This document shows positions 1 to 5,406 of a DNA stretch of 5,406 bases, piece by piece. The notes under the pieces were generated by a model. The model did not search any database. It was not told the DNA's origin and saw nothing but the letters and a program-made list of their open reading frames with translations. Source of the DNA: an uncultured Campylobacter sp. (GTDB lineage: Bacteria; Campylobacterota; Campylobacteria; Campylobacterales; Campylobacteraceae); NCBI RefSeq assembly GCF_937949835.1, contig NZ_CALEDC010000137.1, positions 1 through 5,406 on the forward strand, read 5' to 3'. Every line of letters starts with the position of its first letter. The stretch's first letter is position 1. Made by a program: the position numbers and the translations under genes.

Positions 1-115
1 CGCCCCCGCTAGGACGGAATTTTAAACTTAGAGTTTTGAATTTATCCTTAAATTTGGGGCGTGAGAGCTATAAATTTAAAGCGCGGGCTAAATTTAAAAT
101 CGCAAGCTCGCGGTA

Positions 116-170
116 TTTTACGCCGCCGCATACATAGCGCGTAAAATTTTAAGTCTCGCTCGGCGTAAAA
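116..170. repeat. 10-bp perfect inverted repeat with 35-nt loop
   Basis: TTTTACGCCG at 116-125 is the exact reverse complement of CGGCGTAAAA at 161-170. The loop contains the palindrome TAAAATTTTA (142-151). Related CGTAAAA words occur at 140, 164 and 175, so part of the match comes from a local repeated word. It could fold as RNA or be a paired protein-binding site. No function is known. Confidence 0.5.
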
Positions 171-193
171 GCGACGTAAAATTTCAAATTTCG

Positions 194-213
194 GCTAAAT
201 TTTAAAATTTAGC
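194..213. repeat. 20-bp perfect palindrome
   Basis: The half-site GCTAAATTTT is followed directly by its reverse complement, with no spacer, and the symmetry stops at 193/214. It is AT-rich with GC ends and contains two AAATTT words. Without a loop it is a poor RNA hairpin, so a symmetric protein-binding site or simple word bias is more likely. A small 5-bp stem (CGCCG/CGGCG, 219-235) lies just to its right. Confidence 0.55.
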
Positions 214-253
214 GATACCGCCGCTCAAAACGGCGCAGAATTTAAAATTTAAA

Positions 254-343
254 GCTTTGCGTTCCGCAGCTGTTTTGGCAGCGTGAAAGCGGTGCAAAAT
301 TTAAAATTTATGGGCAGCGGAAAAGATCGTGCGGAAGCAAAGC
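254..343. repeat. 14-bp inverted repeat with one bulged base
   Basis: GCTTTGC (254-260), a bulged G (261) and TTCCGCA (262-268) pair with TGCGGAA (330-336) and GCAAAGC (337-343). That gives 14 Watson-Crick pairs around a 61-nt loop. The loop holds GCTG/CAGC (269-272 with 279-282) as a small inner stem and two AAATTT words. It lies about 90-180 nt past the hemE stop. It could be a 3' untranslated structure of the hemE transcript, part of a small RNA, or part of the leader of the next gene. The sequence does not show which. Confidence 0.5.
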
Positions 344-430
344 AAGCGACACAAGCGAGCAAAATTTTAAATTACGTTCTATGAAATTTCACAACGGCGC
401 GCTGCAAGCGAGCTCTCACAAAATAAGGTT

Positions 431-1477
431 TTAGCGTGCACTTAGCTCGTGCACCAGATCCACCAGATATTTGGCGTTTTGCACGCTCACGTCGGGCAAA
501 ATTCCATGGCCTAGATTAAAGATATGCGCGGCACCCTTCATAGCTGCTAAAATCTCGCGCACGCCCGATTCTATCGCACCGCGGTCGTATAGCCGCATCG
601 GCTCCAGGTTGCCCTGAAGCGCAAATTTGCCCCCGAGCTGCTCGCGCGCAAGCCCCATAGGAGTGCTCCAATCCACGCCCCATACGTCAAAGCTCGCCTC
701 GCCTCGCTGCTCCGCGATACGGCTCAGCCGCGACATCTGTGCGCCCGTGCCCTTGGCAAAGACGATGAGCGGGATATGCGGGAATTTCGCCTTTAAAAAT
801 TCCGTGATTTCTAGGATGTATCGCCAGCCAAACTCCTCATATGCGCTCGGCTCCAGTGCGCCCGCCCAGCTGTCGAAGATCTGCACCGCATCGACGCCCG
901 AGCCGATCTGGCGCGCCAGATAAAGCTTCGTCGCCTCCGTAACGAGGCGCAAAATTTCATGCAGAAGCTGCGGATTTTCGTAGAGCATCCTTTTGCAAAC
1001 GGCGTAATTTTTGCTGCCGCCGCCCTCGATCATATAGGTAGCGATCGTCCACGGCGCGCCGCAAAAGCCGATAAGCGCTTTATCCGCGGCAAGGCGCGAG
1101 CGAGTAAGCGAGATCGTATCATAAACGTATCCGAGCTCCGCCGCGGCCTTTTGCGGATCAAGGCGCGCCAGATCGCCCCGGGAGCGGATCGGATCGCTAA
1201 AGCGCGGCCCCTCGCCCGCTTCGAAGCGCAGATCCATCCCCATCTGCATCGGAACGACCAAAATATCGCTAAAAAGTATCGCCGCATCGACGCCCAAAAT
1301 CTCCACGGGCTGGATCGTTACCTCGCTAGCGGCGCGATAGTCGCGGCACAGGCTCAAAAAATCGCCCGCCCTCTCGCGCACCGCCATGTATTGCGGCAGG
1401 TAGCGCCCCGCCTGGCGCATCATCCAAATGGGCGTGTATGGGGTTTCTTTGCCGAAGCATGCGTCGATGAAAACCAT
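431..1477 (-). CDS. hemE: Uroporphyrinogen decarboxylase
   Basis: This cytosolic, cofactor-free enzyme removes four carboxyl groups from uroporphyrinogen III to give coproporphyrinogen III in heme synthesis. The 348 residues match the usual family length. The N-terminal signature [11 protein letters not shown] (16-26) carries the two substrate-binding arginines R21 and R25. FSDILV places the key aspartate at D71. The second signature, [16 protein letters not shown] (137-152), contains Y148. FDSWAG gives S203, and NLGHGI gives H324 near the C-terminus. These correspond to human R37, R41, D86, Y164, S219 and H339, so the active site looks complete. The ATG start has AAAGGA five bases upstream and directly precedes the conserved N-terminus. 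It begins 2 nt after the YqhA-family stop, so the two are probably one transcript. A long open frame on the opposite strand (959-1714) is a shadow. Confidence 0.96.
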   Translation of the reverse strand: MVFIDACFGKETPYTPIWMMRQAGRYLPQYMAVRERAGDFLSLCRDYRAASEVTIQPVEILGVDAAILFSDILVVPMQMGMDLRFEAGEGPRFSDPIRSRGDLARLDPQKAAAELGYVYDTISLTRSRLAADKALIGFCGAPWTIATYMIEGGGSKNYAVCKRMLYENPQLLHEILRLVTEATKLYLARQIGSGVDAVQIFDSWAGALEPSAYEEFGWRYILEITEFLKAKFPHIPLIVFAKGTGAQMSRLSRIAEQRGEASFDVWGVDWSTPMGLAREQLGGKFALQGNLEPMRLYDRGAIESGVREILAAMKGAAHIFNLGHGILPDVSVQNAKYLVDLVHELSAR

Positions 1478-1479
1478 TT

Positions 1480-1971
1480 TTATCCTTTAAATTTACTCAA
1501 AATATACAAAGCCAAACAAACCGCAAAGATAGCCCCTGCGAGCAAAAGCATATCCAAAGGGGTAGTAAAATCGGTGTGCAAAATTCTCTTGAAAAAATCC
1601 ACTACGAGCACCATTATGATGACGCTGCCGAGTTTGTGCTTTAGCTCATCCAGCGAGGCGATCTTTAAAACTTGTAAATTTAGATCCACAAACTCGTCGA
1701 TAAACAGCTCATAAATTCCAAATACGAAGATTAGCAGCACTATAGCGACCAGATACAGATCGATCGCCGTTATTATCTCGCTTAAAATATCGACGTAAAG
1801 CGCTCGCCCACTCTGCGGCGTTAGAAAAAATTCCACGATTTTATAAAGCGCTGAGCCGATTTCGTAGCTTGCCATCACAAATATCGCCGCGCCTGCCGCG
1901 ATGCAAAAAAGCACTGGCAGGAGGGTTAAAAATTTGCTGCAAAGTAAAAATTTTTCAAATATAGCTTTCAT
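1480..1971 (-). CDS. YqhA/UPF0114-family inner-membrane protein of unknown function
   Basis: This is a 163-residue, very hydrophobic protein with about four predicted membrane segments: roughly 13-34, 65-90, 114-132 and 139-158. Its best family marker is the stretch around 71-91, with an aspartate at the start and [11 protein letters not shown] at the end, typical of the YqhA (UPF0114) family. Length and topology fit that family. Its biochemical role is not established and I do not propose one. The ATG start is supported by AAGGA four bases upstream. The TAA stop overlaps the ribosome-binding region of hemE, which implies coupled expression, but the pairing with heme synthesis need not be functional. 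There is no cleavable signal peptide; the first segment looks like a membrane anchor after a short basic N-terminus. The family call rests on recalled motif similarity. Confidence 0.82.
   Translation of the reverse strand: MKAIFEKFLLCSKFLTLLPVLFCIAAGAAIFVMASYEIGSALYKIVEFFLTPQSGRALYVDILSEIITAIDLYLVAIVLLIFVFGIYELFIDEFVDLNLQVLKIASLDELKHKLGSVIIMVLVVDFFKRILHTDFTTPLDMLLLAGAIFAVCLALYILSKFKG
1483..1488 (-). promoter_or_regulatory. hemE ribosome-binding site overlapping the upstream stop codon
   Basis: AAAGGA on the minus strand ends five bases before the hemE ATG. It covers the last lysine and glycine codons of the YqhA-family gene and runs up to the first base of its TAA. A ribosome terminating there would sit on the hemE start signal, a standard arrangement for translational coupling. 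Confidence 0.75.
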
Positions 1972-1975
1972 TTCT

Positions 1976-1980
1976 TCCTT
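1976..1980 (-). promoter_or_regulatory. Ribosome-binding site of the YqhA-family gene
   Basis: AAGGA on the minus strand lies four bases before the ATG at 1971 and supports that start. It is preceded by an AAATTT word. It lies 27 nt past the proximal base of the composite hairpin at 2006-2077, so the hairpin itself does not cover it. Confidence 0.7.
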
Positions 1981-2005
1981 AAATTTTAATTCGGGATTAG
2001 CTGCT

Positions 2006-2077
2006 CCGCAAACGAATGTATAAATTTAAAAGCCGCTCCATGCCGAAGCGTTCGTTTAAATTTACGCTCGTTTGCAA
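2006..2077 (-). other. Three-segment leader hairpin upstream of the YqhA-hemE pair
   Basis: Read as minus-strand RNA, three nested stems form. The outer stem is GCAAACGA (2075-2068) with TCGTTTGC (2015-2008), extended by two U-G pairs at 2076/2007 and 2077/2006. The middle stem is TAAATTTAAA (2064-2055) with TTTAAATTTA (2030-2021). The inner stem is CGCTTC (2050-2045) with GGAGCG (2039-2034), closing a GGCAU loop and including one U-G pair. Internal loops are 3/5 and 4/3 nt. On the plus strand the three wobble positions become A-C mismatches, so the fold favours the transcribed strand. It could be a leader element, a processing site or part of the end of the asd transcript. Confidence 0.45.
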
Positions 2078-2121
2078 CCGCATCAATTTATCTCTTTTGA
2101 TCGCGCCCGTTTGAGTCTTTA

Positions 2122-2153
2122 AAATTTTGCGCCCGATTAAAGGCGCAAAATTT
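2122..2153 (-). terminator. 12-bp perfect hairpin after asd, possible terminator
   Basis: AAATTTTGCGCC and GGCGCAAAATTT are exact reverse complements separated by an 8-nt loop. The GC core (GCGCC/GGCGC) sits next to the loop and the AT pairs are at the base. On the minus strand the hairpin starts about 120 nt past the asd stop. The usual unpaired T-run is poor: the T residues mostly belong to the stem, followed by TAAAG. It may act as a weak or bidirectional terminator for gyrA-asd or as a 3' end stabiliser. Confidence 0.4.
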
Positions 2154-2274
2154 CAGCTCGCGGTCTTAAATTTTAACTAGGCTGATTTGCAAATTTTATT
2201 CGCGTGGGCAACGGCGCCGAAATCATGCGCGTGACCGTATCCGCGCGCAAAACGGCAGCCTTGCTAAATTTATC

Positions 2275-3306
2275 CTACCTGTCTTGCTGCATATCGATCC
2301 AGCGAAGCGCGATGCGTACGGCGTTCGTAGCCGCTCCGACGCGGATCTGATCGGCGCTGCACCAAAGATGCAGAATTTTATCGTCGAAATTGTCCCTGCG
2401 GAGTCTGCCGACGTAGGTTTCGTTCGTGTCGCTCGAAAGCAGCGGCATCGGGTATTCGTTTTTGCTCGGATCGTCTGCAAGCACGATGCTAGGCGCGTTT
2501 TTTAGAATTTCGCGCACGCGGCTAATATCGAAATCCTTTTTAAATTTTATCGTAATCGCCTCGCTGTGGCTGCGAAGTACCGGCACGCGCACGCAGGTAG
2601 CCGAAACGGCGAAGTTTTTATGCAAAATTTTCTGCGTTTCGTTCACCATCTTCATCTCTTCTTTGGTGTAGTCGTTGTCCAAAAATACGTCGATGTGCGG
2701 GATGACGTTAAATGCTAGCTGGTGCGCGAAAACTTTAGGTTTGCACTCATCAAGCTTAAATTCAAAGAATTTCTGCAGCTGAAACACGAGCTCCTCCATG
2801 CCCTCTTTGCCCGCGCCGCTGGCGGCTTGGTAGGTGCTTACGTCCACGCGCTCGATATCAAACGCGTCATCAAGCGGCTTAAGAATTTGAACCATCTGGA
2901 TAGTTGAGCAGTTTGGATTAGCGATGATGCCTGTCTCTTCCCATAGCTTTATATCCTGAGGATTACACTCGGGCACTACGAGCGGGACATTTTCTTGCAT
3001 ACGAAAGTGGCTCGTGTTATCGATCACCACCGCGCCGCTTGCCGCAGCAAATGGCACGTAATGCGCCGAAATGGAGCCGCCCGCGCTAAAAAACGCGATG
3101 TCGATCTCGTTTTCGTCGAAGGTGCTGTCCGTGAGCTCCCTCACGACGTATTCTTTGCCGCGAAATTCCACCTTCTCGCCCGCGCTCTTTGCGCTTGCAA
3201 GCGGCAGTATGTCCTTCACGGGGAAGTTCATCTCGTCTAAGACGCGCAAAATCTCCTCGCCTACGGCGCCGGTAGCGCCTACGATGGCGATATTGTAACT
3301 ACTCAT
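2275..3306 (-). CDS. asd: Aspartate-semialdehyde dehydrogenase
   Basis: This cytosolic enzyme reduces L-4-aspartyl phosphate to aspartate-4-semialdehyde with NADPH. It is the branch-point step for lysine and diaminopimelate (peptidoglycan), threonine and methionine. The 343 residues match the family. The NADP-binding loop GATGAVG lies at 10-16. FSAGG (73-77) and the DNTSHFR region (96-102) follow. The catalytic cysteine is C133 in NPNCSTIQ. Q160 sits in STYQAASGAGKEGMEEL, and RVPVLRSHSEA carries substrate-binding R240 and general-base H247. All key residues are present. The ATG is supported by a strong AAGGAGG five bases upstream, and the Rossmann motif begins within ten residues of it. It overlaps the end of gyrA by 8 nt, so expression probably depends on the gyrA transcript. 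The C-terminus (RIALRWIDMQQDR) is intact. Confidence 0.97.
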   Translation of the reverse strand: MSSYNIAIVGATGAVGEEILRVLDEMNFPVKDILPLASAKSAGEKVEFRGKEYVVRELTDSTFDENEIDIAFFSAGGSISAHYVPFAAASGAVVIDNTSHFRMQENVPLVVPECNPQDIKLWEETGIIANPNCSTIQMVQILKPLDDAFDIERVDVSTYQAASGAGKEGMEELVFQLQKFFEFKLDECKPKVFAHQLAFNVIPHIDVFLDNDYTKEEMKMVNETQKILHKNFAVSATCVRVPVLRSHSEAITIKFKKDFDISRVREILKNAPSIVLADDPSKNEYPMPLLSSDTNETYVGRLRRDNFDDKILHLWCSADQIRVGAATNAVRIALRWIDMQQDR

Positions 3307-5406
3307 CCTCTCCTCCTTTTAAAATTTCATCGCTAGGGCCCTCGCTCTGCGAATCTTTGCTATCTAAATTTGAATTTAGTAAATTTTCATCCTGCGCAAG
3401 CTCGCCTTCATCGCCCTCGTCGCCCTCCTCGGCTTTCGGGCAGGTCGCGATACTCACGACGTCGTCGCCCTCTACATTTACGACGATGACGCCGCTGGTG
3501 TTGCGGCCCGCTTTGCGGATGCTTTGCATATCGACGCGGATCATCTTGCCGCTGGTGGTTAGCGCCATGAGATCCATCTCCTCATCGACCATCACGACGC
3601 CGATGAGCTCGCCGGTGCGGTTGGTGAGCTTCATGCAGATGACGCCCTTGCCGCCGCGATTTGTGAGACGATACTCGCTCGCGGTCGTGCGCTTGCCGAT
3701 ACCCTTTTGGCTCACGCTTAAAATTTCTTGCATATCGCTTAAAATGAACGCGGCGCCGATGACCTCGTCGCCTTTTTCTTTAAATTTAATCCCCTTTACG
3801 CCGCGAGCGATGCGCCCCATCTGGCGAATTTTATTTAGATTAAATTTAAGACACATTCCCTTTTTCGTAGCGATGAAGAGCATATTTTCGTTAGCGCTTT
3901 GCGGCTCGCCCTCTTGTGCGCCCTCGTCTTGCGAAATTTCATCTGAAATTTCATTCTCGCTTCCCTCCAAAATATCCTGCTCGGTCTGCTCTAGAATTTC
4001 CTCAGCCTCGCCGCCGTCCAGATCGTCGCCGCTTAGAGTGCCTCCTTTGTAGTTTTGCATCTCCTCGGCGCTATTTGGAGCGATGAGAGCGGTTACTAAA
4101 GTATCGTCCTCATCTAGGCTGATAGCGCGGATGCCGAGTGAGCGGATATTTTTAAACTCGCTTAAATTCGTGCGTTTTACGATGCCGTTGCGAGTGAAAA
4201 ATACGAGCGACTTGCTCGGATCAAAATCGGTCGTAGGGATGATCGCCATGATCTTTTCGTCCGCGCCGAGCTGGATTAAATTTACGACCGCTTTGCCTTT
4301 TGCGGTGCGCGAGCCCTCCGGAATTTTATAGACTTTAAGCCAGTAAAGCTGCCCGCGGTCGGTAATAAACATAAGCGTATCGTGGGTGTTGGACGTAAAA
4401 AAGCTCTCGATGAAGTCATCGTCATACGTCGTGACCGCCACGCGCCCTTTGCCGCCGCGCTTTTGCTTCTCGTAAGTCTTGCTAGGCACGCGCTTGATGT
4501 AGCCGCGGTGAGTGATCGTAACGACCATATTTTCATTCGCGATAAGATCTTCGATGTCGATATCCTCGTAGTCATCGACGATTTCGGTGATGCGCGGACA
4601 TTTAAATTTATCTTTGATCTCCAAAAGCTCATCTTTGATGATACCTTCGATTAGCTCCTCGCTCTTTAGGATCGCGTCAAGCCGCTTTATCTCGGCTAAA
4701 ATTTCTTTTAGCTCCTCCTCGATCTTTTCGCGCTCAAGTCCCGTTAAGCGGCTTAGCCTCATATCCAAAATCGCGCCCGATTGCGCCTCGCTAAGGCCGA
4801 ATCTGCTCATTAAATTTTCACGCGCGACGTTGGTATCGGCGGAGTTTCTAATCACATCGATCACTTCGTCGATATTATCTAGCGCGATCTTTAAGCCCTC
4901 CAAGATGTGCGCTCTAGCGCGCGCTTTTTGAAGCTCAAAAATCGTGCGGCGGATGATGACGGTTTTTCTGTGGTTCAAAAACAGCTTCAAAAGCTCTATC
5001 AGCGTGAAAATCTTCGGCTCTTTGCCGTCGATTGCGAGCATTATCACGCCGAAGGTCGCCTCCATCGTGGTTTGCTTAAATAGATTATTCAGCACGATCT
5101 CGCTCATCGCGTCGCGCTTAAGCTCGATTACTACGCGAATTCCGTCGCGATCGCTCTCGTCGCGCACCTCAGAGATGCCTTCAATCTGCTTTTCCTTTAC
5201 GAGATCCGCGATCTGTTCGATCAGGCGCGCTTTATTGGTCTGATACGGCAGCTCGTCGATTACGATGACGTCTTTACTAGCTTTTTTTTCGATATGGGTT
5301 TTAGCGCGAATTTTAACGCGCCCTCTGCCCGTTTTATACGCTTCAATAATCCCTTTTTTGCCGTAGATTATGCCGCCGGTCGGAAAATCGGGGCCTTTGA
5401 TCTCAC
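3299..5406 (-). CDS. gyrA: DNA gyrase subunit A, 5' end outside the window
   Basis: GyrA is the breakage-reunion subunit of DNA gyrase (A2B2), which introduces negative supercoils using ATP. The frame is open to the right edge. The first complete codon is at 5404-5402 and 701 residues are visible, starting EIKGPDFPTGG. By alignment to E. coli about 230 N-terminal residues are missing, including the active-site tyrosine and the quinolone-resistance region. Visible parts are the end of the breakage-reunion core (DELPYQTNKARLIEQIADL, RDESDRDG), the coiled-coil arm, and the C-terminal pinwheel domain. The GyrA box QKRGGKG (visible residues 314-320, bases 4445-4465) identifies gyrase rather than ParC; the canonical form is QRRGGKG. 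Oddities are a 61-residue acidic insertion (3893-4075) and a 46-residue acidic tail (3302-3439). An internal GTG at 5167 is not the start. Confidence 0.97.
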   Translation of the reverse strand, partial: EIKGPDFPTGGIIYGKKGIIEAYKTGRGRVKIRAKTHIEKKASKDVIVIDELPYQTNKARLIEQIADLVKEKQIEGISEVRDESDRDGIRVVIELKRDAMSEIVLNNLFKQTTMEATFGVIMLAIDGKEPKIFTLIELLKLFLNHRKTVIIRRTIFELQKARARAHILEGLKIALDNIDEVIDVIRNSADTNVARENLMSRFGLSEAQSGAILDMRLSRLTGLEREKIEEELKEILAEIKRLDAILKSEELIEGIIKDELLEIKDKFKCPRITEIVDDYEDIDIEDLIANENMVVTITHRGYIKRVPSKTYEKQKRGGKGRVAVTTYDDDFIESFFTSNTHDTLMFITDRGQLYWLKVYKIPEGSRTAKGKAVVNLIQLGADEKIMAIIPTTDFDPSKSLVFFTRNGIVKRTNLSEFKNIRSLGIRAISLDEDDTLVTALIAPNSAEEMQNYKGGTLSGDDLDGGEAEEILEQTEQDILEGSENEISDEISQDEGAQEGEPQSANENMLFIATKKGMCLKFNLNKIRQMGRIARGVKGIKFKEKGDEVIGAAFILSDMQEILSVSQKGIGKRTTASEYRLTNRGGKGVICMKLTNRTGELIGVVMVDEEMDLMALTTSGKMIRVDMQSIRKAGRNTSGVIVVNVEGDDVVSIATCPKAEEGDEGDEGELAQDENLLNSNLDSKDSQSEGPSDEILKGGEDE
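3312..3318 (-). promoter_or_regulatory. asd ribosome-binding site inside the end of gyrA
   Basis: AAGGAGG on the minus strand is a near-ideal Shine-Dalgarno, five bases before the asd ATG. In the gyrA frame it falls within the codons for L-K-G-G close to the C-terminus. The gyrA stop (TAG, 3301-3299) lies inside the first three asd codons, so terminating ribosomes can restart on asd. Confidence 0.85.
3401..3430 (-). repeat. Imperfect 9-nt tandem repeat in the gyrA acidic tail
   Basis: Minus-strand codons here spell E-E-G-D-E-G-D-E-G-E, from about three copies of a GAG-GGC-GAC type unit that differ only at third positions or by a D/E swap. It sits in the acidic C-terminal tail, where changes in copy number would stay in frame. 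Slippage variation between strains is plausible but not shown here. Confidence 0.55.

Larger units (their letters stand above)
1..430. other. Non-coding region downstream of hemE, AAATTT-rich and rich in inverted repeats
   Basis: No convincing gene is visible on either strand between the hemE stop and the left edge. The stretch alternates GC-rich blocks with AT blocks built on AAATTT. I count 13 copies, starting near 50, 72, 90, 144, 179, 186, 197, 205, 245, 297, 304, 362 and 384, where well under one would be expected by chance. It also holds the inverted repeats listed separately, and the 7-mer CAAGCGA three times (343, 352, 405). No classical GC-hairpin plus T-run terminator follows hemE. 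The next gene lies outside the window, so the region could include its leader or promoter, but I cannot identify either. Confidence 0.7.
1972..2274. other. Non-coding gap between asd and the YqhA-family gene
   Basis: These 303 bp break the otherwise compact gene string. I find eight AAATTT words (near 1981, 2022, 2058, 2122, 2148, 2168, 2191 and 2266) and two hairpins that are listed separately. There is also a 6-bp stem, TGCGCG/CGCGCA, at 2226-2249. No credible gene is present. A 28-codon minus-strand frame (1997-2083) is the only one with even a weak start signal. A promoter for the YqhA-hemE pair would be expected here, but I see no convincing -10 box. Confidence 0.65.

Noticed and set aside
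343..411. Three CAAGCGA copies as a CRISPR or iteron array
   Set aside because: Units are only 7 bp with irregular spacing (9 and 53 nt). There is no replication or cas gene nearby.
61..419. 9-bp inverted repeat GTGAGAGCT (61-69) and AGCTCTCAC (411-419) framing the left gap
   Set aside because: With about 340 nt between arms, a 9-bp match is expected by chance at a rate not far below one in a region this size. There are no target duplications or transposase.
959..1714. 251-codon plus-strand open frame
   Set aside because: It runs antisense to hemE and into the YqhA-family gene, has no ribosome-binding site, and its protein is a low-complexity arginine/alanine-rich shadow of well-identified genes.
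2017..2022. TATACA on the minus strand as a -10 box for the YqhA-hemE pair
   Set aside because: It is a weak match without an extended -10 TG, in sequence where such AT words are common, and it lies within the hairpin. Promoter location remains open.
2173..2226. 17-codon minus-strand frame just after asd
   Set aside because: No Shine-Dalgarno precedes the ATG, the frame is very short and the peptide resembles nothing.
3357..4052. 231-codon plus-strand open frame
   Set aside because: It is the reverse strand of gyrA. Its serine/proline richness is what acidic codons yield when read antisense.
5165..5167. GTG as a start codon for a 622-residue protein
   Set aside because: The same frame continues upstream to the window edge with clear GyrA sequence (GPDFPT, DELPYQTNKARLIEQ), so this is an internal valine.

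Overview
The window is a 5.4 kb stretch of bacterial chromosome carrying four housekeeping genes, all on the minus strand. Read in the direction of transcription (high to low coordinates) they are the 3' three quarters of gyrA, a complete asd, a 303-bp non-coding gap, a small membrane-protein gene of the YqhA/UPF0114 family, a complete hemE, and 430 bp of non-coding DNA that runs to the left edge. The protein sequences look like Campylobacterota: the GyrA box reads QKRGGKG, and GyrA lacks the roughly 40-residue insert found in enterobacterial GyrA. The genes are mixed to GC-rich but the gaps are saturated with AAATTT words. That combination suggests one of the higher-GC oral Campylobacter species (C. 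gracilis, C. rectus or C. showae type). The genus call is an inference and the species is not resolved.

Two pairs are tightly packed. gyrA and asd overlap by 8 nt, and the Shine-Dalgarno of asd lies inside the last gyrA codons. The YqhA-family gene and hemE are separated by 2 nt, and the Shine-Dalgarno of hemE overlaps the upstream stop codon. Each pair is probably co-transcribed and translationally coupled. Functionally they are unrelated: DNA supercoiling with aspartate-family amino acid and peptidoglycan precursor synthesis, then an uncharacterised membrane protein with heme synthesis.

I see no mobile element, CRISPR array, tRNA or rRNA, defence system or clear new gene cluster. The unexplained material is in the two gaps and in gyrA. 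The gaps hold 21 AAATTT words in 733 bp, against two in the 1047 bp of hemE, plus several inverted repeats. The most notable of these is a three-segment hairpin about 35 nt upstream of the YqhA-family start. It pairs better as minus-strand RNA, the strand the operon is transcribed from. GyrA carries a 61-residue acidic insertion between C-terminal domain blades and a long acidic tail encoded in part by a short tandem repeat. AAATTT matches RAATTY, the methylated motif that C. jejuni uses to recognise DNA for natural transformation; this offers one testable reading of the word bias.
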